From positions 1 through 11,079 of the forward strand of contig JAMPXR010000040.1 of assembly GCA_023701085.1 (NCBI GenBank): DNA of 11,079 bases. The letters are read 5' to 3'. The stretch comes from Ramlibacter sp. GTDB lineage: Bacteria > Pseudomonadota > Gammaproteobacteria > Burkholderiales > Burkholderiaceae_C. Numbering within the stretch: position 1 is the stretch's first letter; each line of letters begins with the position of its first letter. Positions 1 through 8,477 of this stretch are shown here, one piece after another. The translations under genes and the position numbers were made by a program. The notes under the pieces were generated by a model. The model saw only the letters and a list, made by a program, of their open reading frames with translations, had not been told where the DNA came from and searched no databases.

Positions 1-2
1 AA

Positions 3-1478
3 ACCGGCGAAGTCATCGAAACCGCGGGCCAGTGGACGCAGGCCTGGCAGGGTGACATCTGGACCGCCCGCGTGCCCCTGTCGCCGCAGCGCGCGCGCAG
101 TCCCGAGGTCATGCCCGTCGTGGTCACGCTGGGCAACCAGGGTTGGCGCAGCGAAGCCCAGGTCAGCGGGCAGTGGCCCGCGCTGGCGGCGATGCCGGGC
201 GTGTCCCCGGCGCTGCAAGCCGCCCTGCGCGGCGAAGGGGCCAGGGCCCCGGCTGCCGCGGCGCCGGCCCCGTCGCTCACCCTGGTGGCCGCTCTGTTGG
301 GCGCGCTGCTCGGCGGCATCATCCTCAACCTCATGCCCTGCGTGTTCCCGATCCTGGCCATCAAAGTGGTCGGCTTCACGCGCCATGCGGACGACCGGCG
401 CGGCCACCGCATTTCGGGGCTCGCCTACAGTGCCGGCGTCGTCGCTTCGTTCGCGGCGCTGGGGGGCCTGGTGCTGGCCCTGCGCGCGGCGGGCGAACAG
501 CTCGGTTGGGGTTTCCAGCTGCAGTCCCCGGCGGTGGTGGCGACGCTGGCGGCGCTGTTCACGCTGATCGGACTCAATCTGGCCGGCCTGTTCCAGTTCG
601 GGACGTTCCTGCCTTCTGGCGTGGCTTCGCTGGAGGCGCGCCATCCGGTCGTCAACTCCTTCCTCTCGGGCGTGCTGGCGGTCGCGGTCGCGTCGCCCTG
701 CACCGCCCCGTTCATGGGCGCGTCGCTGGGTTTCGCGATCGGCCTGCCGGCGCAGCAGGCCCTGCTGGTGTTCGCGGCGATCGGCATCGGCATGGCCCTG
801 CCCTACCTGATCGCCAGTTGGGTGCCCGCGGTGGCGCGCGTGCTGCCGCGGCCCGGCGCCTGGATGGACACCTTCCGCAAGTTCCTGGCCTTTCCCATGT
901 TCGCCACGGTGGTCTGGCTGGTGTGGGTGCTGGGCCAGCAAAGCGGCATCGACGGCGCCGGCGCGCTGCTGATGCTGCTGGTGGCGATGAGCATGCTGAT
1001 CTGGGGCCTGACGCTGCGCGGCGCCTCGCGCTCCACGGTGGCCGGCCTTTCGCTGGCATCCCTGGCATTTTTGGCCTGGTCCGTCGGACCCAGCATCACC
1101 AGCCTGCCGCAGGCCCAGCAGGCGGCGCGCAGCGACAACGGCGTGTGGCAACGCTGGGAGCCCGGGCGCGTGGATCAGCTGCTGGCCGCCGGACAGCCGG
1201 TGTTCGTGGACTTCACCGCCGCCTGGTGCGTGACCTGCCAGGTGAACAAGAAGACCACCCTGGAGCGTCCCGAATTGCTGGCCGAAATGGCGGACCGGAA
1301 GATCGCCCTGCTGCGCGCCGACTGGACGCGGCGCGACCCGGCCATCACCGCCGCGCTGGCCCAGCTGGGCCGCAACGGCGTGCCGGTCTACGTGTTCTAC
1401 GGCCGGAACGGCCCGCCCGTCGTGCTGTCGGAAGTGCTGAGCGTGGACGATGTGCGCGCCGCCATCGCCGGGCTTTGA
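3..1478 (+). CDS. dsbD: DsbD/ScsB-family protein-disulfide reductase, 5'-truncated by the window edge
   Basis: The frame is open to the left edge, so the true start lies upstream; the GTG at 72 is only an internal codon. The visible part is 491 residues. Residues 1 to about 85 are the end of a periplasmic N-terminal domain. Residues about 90-375 hold roughly eight hydrophobic segments, with the first conserved membrane cysteine in NLMPCVFP (Cys113) and its partner in ASPCTAPF (Cys233). The C-terminal part is a thioredoxin-like domain with the redox motif WCVTC (Cys409, Cys412), followed by a cis-Pro loop in NGVPVYVF. In this family the membrane cysteine pair takes electrons from cytoplasmic thioredoxin and passes them through the C-terminal domain to periplasmic thiol proteins. 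The LNLMPCVFP and FTAAWCVTC forms resemble the ScsB-like branch as much as classical DsbD. The symbol is therefore family-level, and the partner protein is unknown. No terminator is evident after the stop. Confidence 0.9.
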   Translation, partial: TGEVIETAGQWTQAWQGDIWTARVPLSPQRARSPEVMPVVVTLGNQGWRSEAQVSGQWPALAAMPGVSPALQAALRGEGARAPAAAAPAPSLTLVAALLGALLGGIILNLMPCVFPILAIKVVGFTRHADDRRGHRISGLAYSAGVVASFAALGGLVLALRAAGEQLGWGFQLQSPAVVATLAALFTLIGLNLAGLFQFGTFLPSGVASLEARHPVVNSFLSGVLAVAVASPCTAPFMGASLGFAIGLPAQQALLVFAAIGIGMALPYLIASWVPAVARVLPRPGAWMDTFRKFLAFPMFATVVWLVWVLGQQSGIDGAGALLMLLVAMSMLIWGLTLRGASRSTVAGLSLASLAFLAWSVGPSITSLPQAQQAARSDNGVWQRWEPGRVDQLLAAGQPVFVDFTAAWCVTCQVNKKTTLERPELLAEMADRKIALLRADWTRRDPAITAALAQLGRNGVPVYVFYGRNGPPVVLSEVLSVDDVRAAIAGL

Positions 1479-1609
1479 CGGGCAGGGCCCAACGCGGCGA
1501 TACGCAAACAGCCATTGCATGAAACACTGGCGGGCAAGCCGCTGAGCGCGTCCATCACGCGCCCTGAGGGCTGCTCCGTCCAGTGCGCCTCGTAGCGCCG
1601 CCCCTCAAG

Positions 1610-1615
1610 TAGACT
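1610..1615 (+). promoter_or_regulatory. Candidate -10 box of a leaderless promoter before the CoA-binding gene
   Basis: TAGACT matches TATAAT at four of six positions and ends exactly six bases before the ATG at 1622. That places the expected transcription start at or next to the start codon. There is no Shine-Dalgarno sequence before this ATG, which fits a leaderless message. No convincing -35 was found at 16-18 bases upstream, so the call rests on the position and on the same spacing before hemE. Confidence 0.4.
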
Positions 1616-1621
1616 CGCCGC

Positions 1622-2113
1622 ATGGAGACCATCAGCGAGTTGCGCCGCATCCTGGGCAGTTGCCGCACCATCGCCGTCGTCGGCCTCTCGCCGCAGTGGC
1701 ACCGGCCGAGTTTCTTCGCGGCCAAGTACATGCAGGGCCACGGCTATCGCGTGGTTCCGGTCAACCCGACGGCCAGCGAGATCCTGGGCGAGCGCTGCCA
1801 CCCGACCCTCACGGCCGCTTCGCAGGCGCTGGCCGAGCGCGGCGAAAGGATCGACCTGGTCGACTGCTTTCGCCGAAGCGAGGACATCGCGCCGATTGCC
1901 GACGAAGCCATCGCCATCGGGGCGCGCTGCCTGTGGATGCAGATCGGCGTGATCGACCGGCAGGCGGCCGCCAAGGCGCGGGCCGCCGGCCTGGACGTCG
2001 TGATGAACCGCTGCGTCAAGATCGAGCATGCGCGCCTGTTCGGCGGCCTGAACTGGGCCGGCGTCAACACCCGCGTGATTTCCGCGCGCCGCCCGCAGCA
2101 CCTGCCGTACTGA
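1622..2113 (+). CDS. CoA-binding domain protein (YccU-like Rossmann fold)
   Basis: The protein has 163 residues, close to the usual size of this single-domain family. The N-terminal glycine motif AVVGLSP (residues 18-24) and VPVNP (45-49) are the nucleotide-contacting signatures of the CoA_binding Rossmann fold also found in succinyl-CoA synthetase alpha. Later family landmarks are LVDCFRR, the CLWMQIGV strand and MNRCVKIEH near the end. No catalytic residues are evident, and the biochemical role of these small proteins is not established. The stop is 4 nt before metY, so the two genes are almost certainly co-transcribed and translationally coupled. That suggests a role connected with acyl-CoA use in homoserine acylation or sulfur metabolism, which is inference from context only. 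The start at 1622 is chosen because the reading frame matches the family N-terminus and sits just after a candidate -10 box. Confidence 0.88.
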   Translation: METISELRRILGSCRTIAVVGLSPQWHRPSFFAAKYMQGHGYRVVPVNPTASEILGERCHPTLTAASQALAERGERIDLVDCFRRSEDIAPIADEAIAIGARCLWMQIGVIDRQAAAKARAAGLDVVMNRCVKIEHARLFGGLNWAGVNTRVISARRPQHLPY

Positions 2114-2117
2114 TGCC

Positions 2118-3482
2118 ATGACGCAGGAACCGCGCAACCCAGAGGACGACCCGCCGCAGACCGGGACCGACCACGAATACGGCTTCGGCACCCGCGCGGT
2201 CCATGCCGGCGCCGTGCCCGATCCGGTGACCGGGGCGCGCGCCACGCCGATCCACCAGACCACCAGCTTCGTGTTCGATTCGGCCGAACACGCCGCCAGC
2301 CTGTTCAACCTGCAGACCTTCGGCAACGTCTACAGCCGCATCAGCAACCCCACCGTGGCGGTGCTGGAAGAGCGCGTGGCCTCGCTGGAAGGCGGCCGCG
2401 CGGCGCTGGCCTGTGCCACCGGCATGGCGGCGCAGATGACGGCGCTGCTCGCGATCCTGAAGGCGGGCGACCACATCGTGGCGGCCTCCACGCTGTATGG
2501 CGGCAGCGTCGGCCAGCTCGGCGTCGGTTTTTCGCGGCTGGGGATAGAGACGAGCTTCGTCGACCCGGAAGATCCGGAGAATTTCCGCCGCGCGATCCGG
2601 CCGCAGACCCGCGCGCTGTACGGCGAAACGCTGGGCAACCCGCTGGTCAACGTGCTGGACATCGAAGCGGTGGCACACGTGGCGCACGAGCACGGCCTGC
2701 CGCTGGTGATCGACAACACCGTGCCCAGCCCGTACCTGTGCAATCCGTTCGTCTTTGGCGCCGACATCGTGGTGCACAGCGCGACCAAGTACCTGGGCGG
2801 CCACGGCACGACGATGGCCGGCGTGATCGTGGAATCGGGCAAGTTCGATTGGGGCGGGCCGCTGGCGAAGGACAAGTTTCCGGAGATGCTGGAACCCAGC
2901 CGCGCCTACCACGGCGTCAAGTTCTACGAGACCTTCGGCGACTTCGGCTACACCATGAAGGCGCGCATGGAAGTCAACCGCACTTTCGGCGGTTCGCTCT
3001 CGCCCTTGAACGCCTGGCTGATCCTGCAGGGCATCGAAACGCTGCACCTGCGCATGCAGGCGCACTGCCGCAACGCCCGGCGCGTCGCCGAATTCCTGAG
3101 CAGCCATCCATTGGTCGGGTGGGTGAACTACCCGGGCCTACCCGATTCGCCGCACCATGCGCTCGCGAAAAAGCAGTTTCGCAGCATCGACGGCCAACCG
3201 GGGGCCTCCGGCATTCTCACCTTCGGCATCCAGGCCGGTGACGCCGCCCGCGCCGGCGAGCGCTTCATCGACGCCTGCGAGTTCCTCAGCCACCTGGCCA
3301 ACATCGGCGACGCCAAGACGCTGGTGATCCATCCGGCCTCCACCACGCACCGGCAACTGAGCGAAGAGGAACTGGCGCGCGCCGGCGTGCGTCCCGACAT
3401 GATCCGGCTGTCGGTGGGCATAGAGGACGTCGACGACATCCTCTGGGACGTCGACCAGGCGCTGCGGCGGGCGGTGAAGTAG
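2118..3482 (+). CDS. metY: O-acetylhomoserine aminocarboxypropyltransferase (sulfhydrylase)
   Basis: This is a 454-residue PLP enzyme of the Cys/Met metabolism (cystathionine gamma-synthase-like) family. It would convert O-acetylhomoserine plus sulfide to homocysteine and acetate in the cytoplasm, the direct sulfhydrylation route to methionine. Family signatures include FGTRAVHAG near the N-terminus, [18 protein letters not shown], the CATGMAAQ cofactor-phosphate loop, [17 protein letters not shown] and the Schiff-base lysine in [10 protein letters not shown] (Lys224). The C-terminal [19 protein letters not shown] stretch, with HRQLSEEE, is typical of MetY rather than cystathionine beta-lyases. 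The first 20 or so residues are an acidic, proline-rich extension, slightly longer than in many homologues. The ATG at 2118 follows the CoA-binding gene stop by 4 nt with no good Shine-Dalgarno, so coupling is likely. A MetZ-type O-succinylhomoserine enzyme is the main alternative. Confidence 0.93.
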   Translation: MTQEPRNPEDDPPQTGTDHEYGFGTRAVHAGAVPDPVTGARATPIHQTTSFVFDSAEHAASLFNLQTFGNVYSRISNPTVAVLEERVASLEGGRAALACATGMAAQMTALLAILKAGDHIVAASTLYGGSVGQLGVGFSRLGIETSFVDPEDPENFRRAIRPQTRALYGETLGNPLVNVLDIEAVAHVAHEHGLPLVIDNTVPSPYLCNPFVFGADIVVHSATKYLGGHGTTMAGVIVESGKFDWGGPLAKDKFPEMLEPSRAYHGVKFYETFGDFGYTMKARMEVNRTFGGSLSPLNAWLILQGIETLHLRMQAHCRNARRVAEFLSSHPLVGWVNYPGLPDSPHHALAKKQFRSIDGQPGASGILTFGIQAGDAARAGERFIDACEFLSHLANIGDAKTLVIHPASTTHRQLSEEELARAGVRPDMIRLSVGIEDVDDILWDVDQALRRAVK

Positions 3483-3540
3483 ACGGGTGGCCGTTCGCCG
3501 GCCCCGGCTTGGCCGCCTTCGGGCTTCCCGCCGCGCCGGG

Positions 3541-4737
3541 TCAAACCGCCTGCAAACACAGGTACAGCCCCGGGATCGGCTGGCGTTGGTCTTCGCGGAT
3601 CGGATGACGCAGCGTGCTGCGCACCTGGAAGCCATGGCGCAGGGCCAGCGCGCGCAGGTAGCGCTCGGAATGCGCATAGCGCTGGCTGGGCCGCAGCGTG
3701 AAATCATGCCCCTCGGGCGCCAGTTCCACCGAAAAGCAGAATGCGCCGCCGCGCTCGACGACCCGCGAGACGCCATCGAACACCGCCTCCAGCGCGCCCA
3801 GGTAGATGAAGACATCCGCCGACAGCACGAGTTCGTAGCGGCGCGCGGTCGTCGTGAGGTGATGGACCAACTCGTCCTGCTGCAGCCGGTCGTACACGCC
3901 CAGCGCCGCGGCCTTGGCGAGCATGTTGGCGGACAAATCCACCCCTTCGAGCACGTCGACCATCGGCTTGACCAGCGGCCCGCACAAGCCGGTGCCGCAA
4001 CCCAGGTCCAGTGCGGCGTCGAAGCGCCGGCCCAGGGCGGCCAGCTGCTGCGCGAGCACGCGGTGCGCTTCGTAGCGCAGCACCCCGACCAGGTGCTCGT
4101 CGAAGTTGCCGGCGTAGCCGTCGAACAGAAACTCGACATAGCGGCGCGGGGCCGCGACGGGCGCGTCGCGGCCTTCCAGCGCCGCCAGGAAGTAGCGGTT
4201 CAGGTCCGCGTCGTCGCCGTTCTCGATCGCTTTGCGGAACGCGGCGGCCGCCTCCTCGGGGCGCCCCGTGTCCTTGAGCAAGGCGCCGCGGCGGCTCCAT
4301 GCCGGACCCAGGTTGGGGTCGCGCGCCAGCGCCGCATCGTAGGAAGCGAGTGCCTCATCGTGCCGGTCCAGATGCTGCAGCGTCTCGCCGTGCAGCTGCC
4401 AGGTCGCGGCCTGATCCGGCTGGATGCGCAGCAGCCGCGTCCAGTCGGCCAGCGCCGCCTCGTGGCGTCCCAGCAGATTGTTCGCCATCGCGCGGTGCCG
4501 CAGCGCGTCGGCCGCGTCCGGGTCCTGCGCCAGCGCCTGCTCCAGCGGCTCCAGCGCTTCGCGCACCTTCCCCAGTTTCAGCCTTGTGGCCCCCAGGTTG
4601 GCCAGCGTCGAAGCCCGCCCCGGCACCAGCGCGAGACAGGCCTGGAACTGCCGTTCGGCGTCTTCCAGCCGGCCGTCCTGGTGCAGGCGCACGCCCTCCA
4701 CGAAAAGGTCTCTGGCCTGCTCAAAAGGATTGCTCAT
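3541..4737 (-). CDS. TPR-repeat methyltransferase (predicted SAM-dependent)
   Basis: The protein has 398 residues if translation starts at the ATG whose first base is 4737 ([12 protein letters not shown]). Residues about 5-180 form four to five tetratricopeptide repeats; the G/A/Y/L and terminal proline pattern recurs near every 34 residues. A class I methyltransferase domain follows, with motif I DLGCGTG at residues 244-250, the acidic motif II in GVDLS, and ADVFIYLG as motif IV. This matches the predicted TPR-methyltransferase group COG4976, from memory of that family. The substrate is unknown; the TPR part suggests a protein or peptide partner. The open frame extends far upstream, antisense to hemE, but that is a GC-frame artefact. 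In-frame ATGs at 4752, 4770 and 4773 are alternative starts. The gene is convergent with metY (58-nt gap) and divergent from hemE (75-nt gap). Confidence 0.85.
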   Translation of the reverse strand: MSNPFEQARDLFVEGVRLHQDGRLEDAERQFQACLALVPGRASTLANLGATRLKLGKVREALEPLEQALAQDPDAADALRHRAMANNLLGRHEAALADWTRLLRIQPDQAATWQLHGETLQHLDRHDEALASYDAALARDPNLGPAWSRRGALLKDTGRPEEAAAAFRKAIENGDDADLNRYFLAALEGRDAPVAAPRRYVEFLFDGYAGNFDEHLVGVLRYEAHRVLAQQLAALGRRFDAALDLGCGTGLCGPLVKPMVDVLEGVDLSANMLAKAAALGVYDRLQQDELVHHLTTTARRYELVLSADVFIYLGALEAVFDGVSRVVERGGAFCFSVELAPEGHDFTLRPSQRYAHSERYLRALALRHGFQVRSTLRHPIREDQRQPIPGLYLCLQAV

Positions 4738-4768
4738 ACGGAACGGGCCCATTCTCCGGGCTGTGCCC

Positions 4769-4774
4769 ATCATA
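4769..4774 (-). promoter_or_regulatory. Candidate -10 box for the TPR-methyltransferase gene
   Basis: On the minus strand the sequence is TATGAT, a five-of-six match to TATAAT, with transcription expected to begin near 4762 and a leader of about 25 nt to the ATG at 4737. A GGAGA lies at 4753-4757, but its spacing to that ATG is long (15 nt). The -35 region is not recognisable. The box also contains in-frame ATGs, so if translation began there the promoter call would be wrong. Confidence 0.4.
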
Positions 4775-4778
4775 GGCT

Positions 4779-4790
4779 GCGCGGCCGCGC
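4779..4790. promoter_or_regulatory. 12-bp perfect palindrome between the divergent hemE and methyltransferase promoters
   Basis: GCGCGGCCGCGC is its own reverse complement and sits between the two candidate -10 boxes (4769-4774 minus, 4801-4806 plus), where the -35 elements of both should fall. It may be an operator, but short palindromes made only of G and C are expected fairly often in DNA of this composition. Confidence 0.2.
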
Positions 4791-4800
4791 GTCGGGCTGC

Positions 4801-4806
4801 GACAAT
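4801..4806 (+). promoter_or_regulatory. Candidate -10 box of a leaderless hemE promoter
   Basis: GACAAT matches TATAAT at four of six positions (A, A, A, T) and ends six bases before the hemE ATG, the same spacing as before the CoA-binding gene. No Shine-Dalgarno is present. The nine bases ACAATCGGG at 4802-4810 recur exactly at 8439-8447 before the response regulator gene. No good -35 element is visible. Confidence 0.5.
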
Positions 4807-4812
4807 CGGGCC

Positions 4813-5913
4813 ATGAATTTCGCACCGCTCCAAAACGACACCTTCCTGCGCGCCTGCCGGCGCCTGGCCACTCCCTACACGCCGGTGTGGCTGATGCGCC
4901 AGGCCGGCCGCTACCTGCCCGAATACCGCGCCACGCGCGCGCGCGCCGGCAGTTTCATGGGACTGGCCACCAACGTCGACTACGCGACCGAGGTCACGCT
5001 GCAGCCGATCGACCGCTACGCGCTGGATGCCGCGATCCTGTTTTCCGACATCCTGACCGTGCCCGACGCGATGGGCCTGGGCCTGAGTTTCGCGCTGGGC
5101 GAAGGACCGCGCTTCGCCACGCCGGTGCGTGACGAGGCCGCCGTCCGGGCGCTGCGCATGCCCGACCTGGAGAAGCTGCGCTACGTGTTCGACGCGGTCA
5201 CCTCGATCCGCAAGGCGCTGGCCGGGCGCGTGCCGCTGATCGGTTTTTCGGGCAGCCCCTGGACGCTCGCCTGCTACATGGTGGAAGGCGCCGGCTCCGA
5301 CGACTACCGGCTGGTCAAGACCATGATGTACAGCCGTCCCGACCTGATGCACCGGATCCTGGAGATCAACGCCGACTCGGTGGCGGCTTACCTGAACGCG
5401 CAGATCGACGCGGGTGCGCAGGCCGTGATGATCTTCGACAGCTGGGGCGGCGTGCTGGCCGACGGCGCGTTCCAGGAGTTCAGCCTGGCCTATACCGCCC
5501 GCGTGCTGCGCCAGCTCAAGCGCGAGCACGGCGGTGATTCCATTCCCCGCATCGTGTTCACCAAAGGCGGCGGCCTGTGGCTGGGCGAGATGAACGGGCT
5601 GGACTGCGAGGTGCTGGGGTTGGACTGGACCGTGAACCTCGGCCGCGCGCGCGCGGCGGTGGGCGGCCAGAAGGCGCTGCAAGGGAACCTGGACCCCAAC
5701 GTGCTGTTCGCCCAACCGCAGCAGATTGTTGCGCAGGCATCCAAGGTCCTGCACAGCTTCGGTGCGCCCCACACGGGTGCCGGGCACGGTCCCACGCACA
5801 TCTTCAACCTGGGCCACGGCATCAGCCAGCACACGCCGCCCGAGCATGTGCAGGTGCTGGTGGAAACGGTGCACGAACAGTCCCGCAGCATGCGGAGCCC
5901 CCCAAGCGCTTGA
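4813..5913 (+). CDS. hemE: Uroporphyrinogen decarboxylase
   Basis: This 366-residue enzyme removes four acetate carboxyls from uroporphyrinogen III to give coproporphyrinogen III, a cytoplasmic step of heme synthesis. It is nearly full family length. Diagnostic features are [11 protein letters not shown] (residues 29-39) with the substrate-binding arginines, the catalytic aspartate in FSDIL (Asp79), GFSGSPWTL with a following active-site tyrosine (Tyr155), MIFDSWGG (Asp209-Ser210), QGNLDP, and the conserved histidine in HIFNLGHG (His335). The open frame runs upstream to 3487, but that stretch is antisense to the methyltransferase gene. The ATG at 4813 gives the family N-terminus ([11 protein letters not shown]) and follows a candidate -10 box. 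The last few residues (RSPPSA) look like an unconserved tail. Downstream lies the AT-richer spacer and then priA, probably a separate transcription unit. Confidence 0.97.
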   Translation: MNFAPLQNDTFLRACRRLATPYTPVWLMRQAGRYLPEYRATRARAGSFMGLATNVDYATEVTLQPIDRYALDAAILFSDILTVPDAMGLGLSFALGEGPRFATPVRDEAAVRALRMPDLEKLRYVFDAVTSIRKALAGRVPLIGFSGSPWTLACYMVEGAGSDDYRLVKTMMYSRPDLMHRILEINADSVAAYLNAQIDAGAQAVMIFDSWGGVLADGAFQEFSLAYTARVLRQLKREHGGDSIPRIVFTKGGGLWLGEMNGLDCEVLGLDWTVNLGRARAAVGGQKALQGNLDPNVLFAQPQQIVAQASKVLHSFGAPHTGAGHGPTHIFNLGHGISQHTPPEHVQVLVETVHEQSRSMRSPPSA

Positions 5914-5979
5914 ACAGCGGCTTCGTCATCAGGGTCATCCCTAGGCTCAAGCTCTGCAAAAACTTTGCCAGAACGGCAC

Positions 5980-5988
5980 TTATGCACA
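5980..5988 (+). promoter_or_regulatory. DnaA-box consensus match
   Basis: TTATGCACA fits the consensus TTATNCACA at every defined position. It lies 67 nt after the hemE stop in the same orientation as a second perfect match about 180 nt downstream. Binding is predicted, not shown. Confidence 0.5.
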
Positions 5989-6026
5989 AAAACGGCGGGG
6001 CGCGCCAGAAAAACCGGTCGGTCTTT

Positions 6027-6096
6027 GCTACAAAACCAATAGCGAATCCAAGTGATTGATTCATAAGGATTTTTTGTCCTGCCATTTTTGCGGGCA
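6027..6096 (+). repeat. String of short stem-loops, possibly a degraded dispersed intergenic repeat
   Basis: Four small inverted repeats follow one another: GCTA/TAGC (6027-6030, 6040-6043, 9-nt loop), GAATC/GATTC (6044-6048, 6058-6062, 9-nt loop), AGGA/TCCT (6066-6069, 6077-6080, 7-nt loop) and TGCC/GGCA (6080-6083, 6093-6096, sharing base 6080 with the one before). The start (TTTGCTAC, then CCAATAGC) and the TTGATTCATAAG segment recall, from memory, a dispersed intergenic repeat common in Comamonadaceae genomes. I cannot confirm this without a genome search. Each stem is short enough to arise by chance. Confidence 0.3.
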
Positions 6097-6107
6097 TTCC
6101 AGCGAGC

Positions 6108-6125
6108 GCCTTGATTTTCCAAGGC
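6108..6125 (+). other. Hairpin, 6-bp perfect stem
   Basis: GCCTTG (6108-6113) and CAAGGC (6120-6125) pair perfectly around a 6-nt loop. No T-run follows, so it is not a standard intrinsic terminator. It lies 34 nt before the second DnaA-box match. Confidence 0.35.
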
Positions 6126-6158
6126 CCTGCGGCACGGGCGGTCTAACTATCAACAAAG

Positions 6159-6167
6159 TTATCCACA
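6159..6167 (+). promoter_or_regulatory. DnaA-box perfect consensus match before priA
   Basis: TTATCCACA is the classical high-affinity DnaA-box sequence. It sits 94 nt before the priA ATG at the start of the most AT-rich part of the spacer. If the weak CATAAA at 6184-6189 is a -10 box, the DnaA box would cover the -35 region, so DnaA could control priA. That promoter assignment is speculative. Confidence 0.6.
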
Positions 6168-6261
6168 CGGTTGTTCGCGTTCACATAAAAGGCTTTGAAA
6201 TCAATCAGTTAAACGGCATTTCGCCAAGCAGCCTGAACACCGTTCGCTAACCCCCGCTTTA

Positions 6262-8343
<2,082 letters not shown>

Positions 8344-8420
8344 GGCACCCGCGCGCCGGGCGCCGACCCATGCTGGACCGTGGAACGGCCGGCGAAGGTA
8401 GCCTGTTCGCGCGATGCTGG

Positions 8421-8434
8421 CCCGCCGCGGCGGG
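8421..8434. promoter_or_regulatory. 14-bp GC palindrome just upstream of the response regulator -10 box
   Basis: CCCGCCGCGGCGGG is perfectly self-complementary and ends three bases before the candidate -10, so it would occupy the promoter spacer. Its 12-bp core also occurs inside priA (8117-8128), which argues that it may simply reflect base composition. Confidence 0.2.
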
Positions 8435-8461
8435 TGCCACAATCGGGACCCCAAGCACCCG
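8431..8461. promoter_or_regulatory. Inverted repeat bracketing the -10 box of the two-component operon
   Basis: CGGGTGC (8431-8437) and GCACCCG (8455-8461) are perfect 7-bp inverted repeats separated by 17 nt that contain the -10 box and the likely transcription start. A third copy of GCACCCG lies at 8345-8351, four bases after the priA stop codon. The arrangement would suit an operator, possibly for the response regulator itself, or a leader hairpin. The binding protein is unknown. Confidence 0.35.
8438..8443 (+). promoter_or_regulatory. Candidate -10 box for the response regulator/kinase operon
   Basis: CACAAT matches TATAAT at four of six positions and is followed by CGGG, exactly as in the hemE promoter (shared ACAATCGGG). 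Transcription would start near 8450, giving a leader of about 28 nt with a Shine-Dalgarno. No recognisable -35 lies 17 bases upstream, which would fit an activator-dependent promoter. Confidence 0.45.
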
Positions 8462-8466
8462 TGATC

Positions 8467-8473
8467 AGGGAGG
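8467..8473 (+). promoter_or_regulatory. Shine-Dalgarno of the response regulator gene
   Basis: AGGGAGG lies 4 nt before the ATG at 8478. It is the only strong Shine-Dalgarno seen before a gene start in this window, and it fixes the start of the regulator. Confidence 0.7.
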
Positions 8474-8477
8474 CCCG

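Larger units (their letters stand above)
5914..6261. other. Gene-free hemE-priA spacer, about 50% GC
   Basis: By hand count 173 of 348 bases are G or C. The 80 bases at 6141-6220 hold only 30. The neighbouring genes are visibly far richer in GC. The spacer carries two DnaA-box consensus matches (5980-5988 and 6159-6167), a string of short hairpins (6027-6125) and a weak -10-like CATAAA at 6184-6189. Short open frames here (for example TTG at 6056 on plus, or 5822-6097 on minus) have no Shine-Dalgarno, no recognisable domain and no coding-like base bias. No strong intrinsic terminator for hemE is seen, and no Shine-Dalgarno precedes priA. Confidence 0.7.

Noticed and set aside
1479..1621. Gene or RNA in the 143-nt gap after the thiol reductase
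   Set aside because: A minus-strand open frame crosses it but has no recognisable domain; no hairpin with a T-run and no tRNA-like fold was seen.
2064..3107. 347-codon minus-strand open frame over metY
   Set aside because: It is rich in H, R, A, G and Q as expected from a reversed high-GC gene, with no recognisable domain, while metY on plus is complete and diagnostic.
3483..3540. Possible bidirectional terminator between convergent metY and the methyltransferase gene
   Set aside because: GC-rich partial inverted repeats are present but there is no T-run on either strand and no clean long stem.
3487..4812. Long open frame joined in frame upstream of hemE (808 codons in total)
   Set aside because: The extension is exactly antisense to the TPR-methyltransferase, shows no domain, and the hemE family N-terminus begins at 4813.
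4738..5874. Minus-strand open frame extending the methyltransferase to 777 residues
   Set aside because: The extra part is antisense to hemE and is a by-product of GC-biased third positions; the TPR protein begins naturally at MSNPFEQ.
5822..6097. 91-codon minus-strand open frame with a hydrophobic stretch
   Set aside because: Its 3' third is antisense to hemE and it has no Shine-Dalgarno or family resemblance. It would deserve another look only if conserved in relatives.
5980..6220. Main chromosomal replication origin
   Set aside because: Two DnaA boxes and an AT-rich segment are not enough: there is no box cluster and no dnaA, dnaN, gidA or parAB nearby.
6056..6250. 64-codon open frame in the hemE-priA spacer
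   Set aside because: It starts at TTG without a Shine-Dalgarno, has no GC-rich third positions, and overlaps hairpins and a DnaA box.
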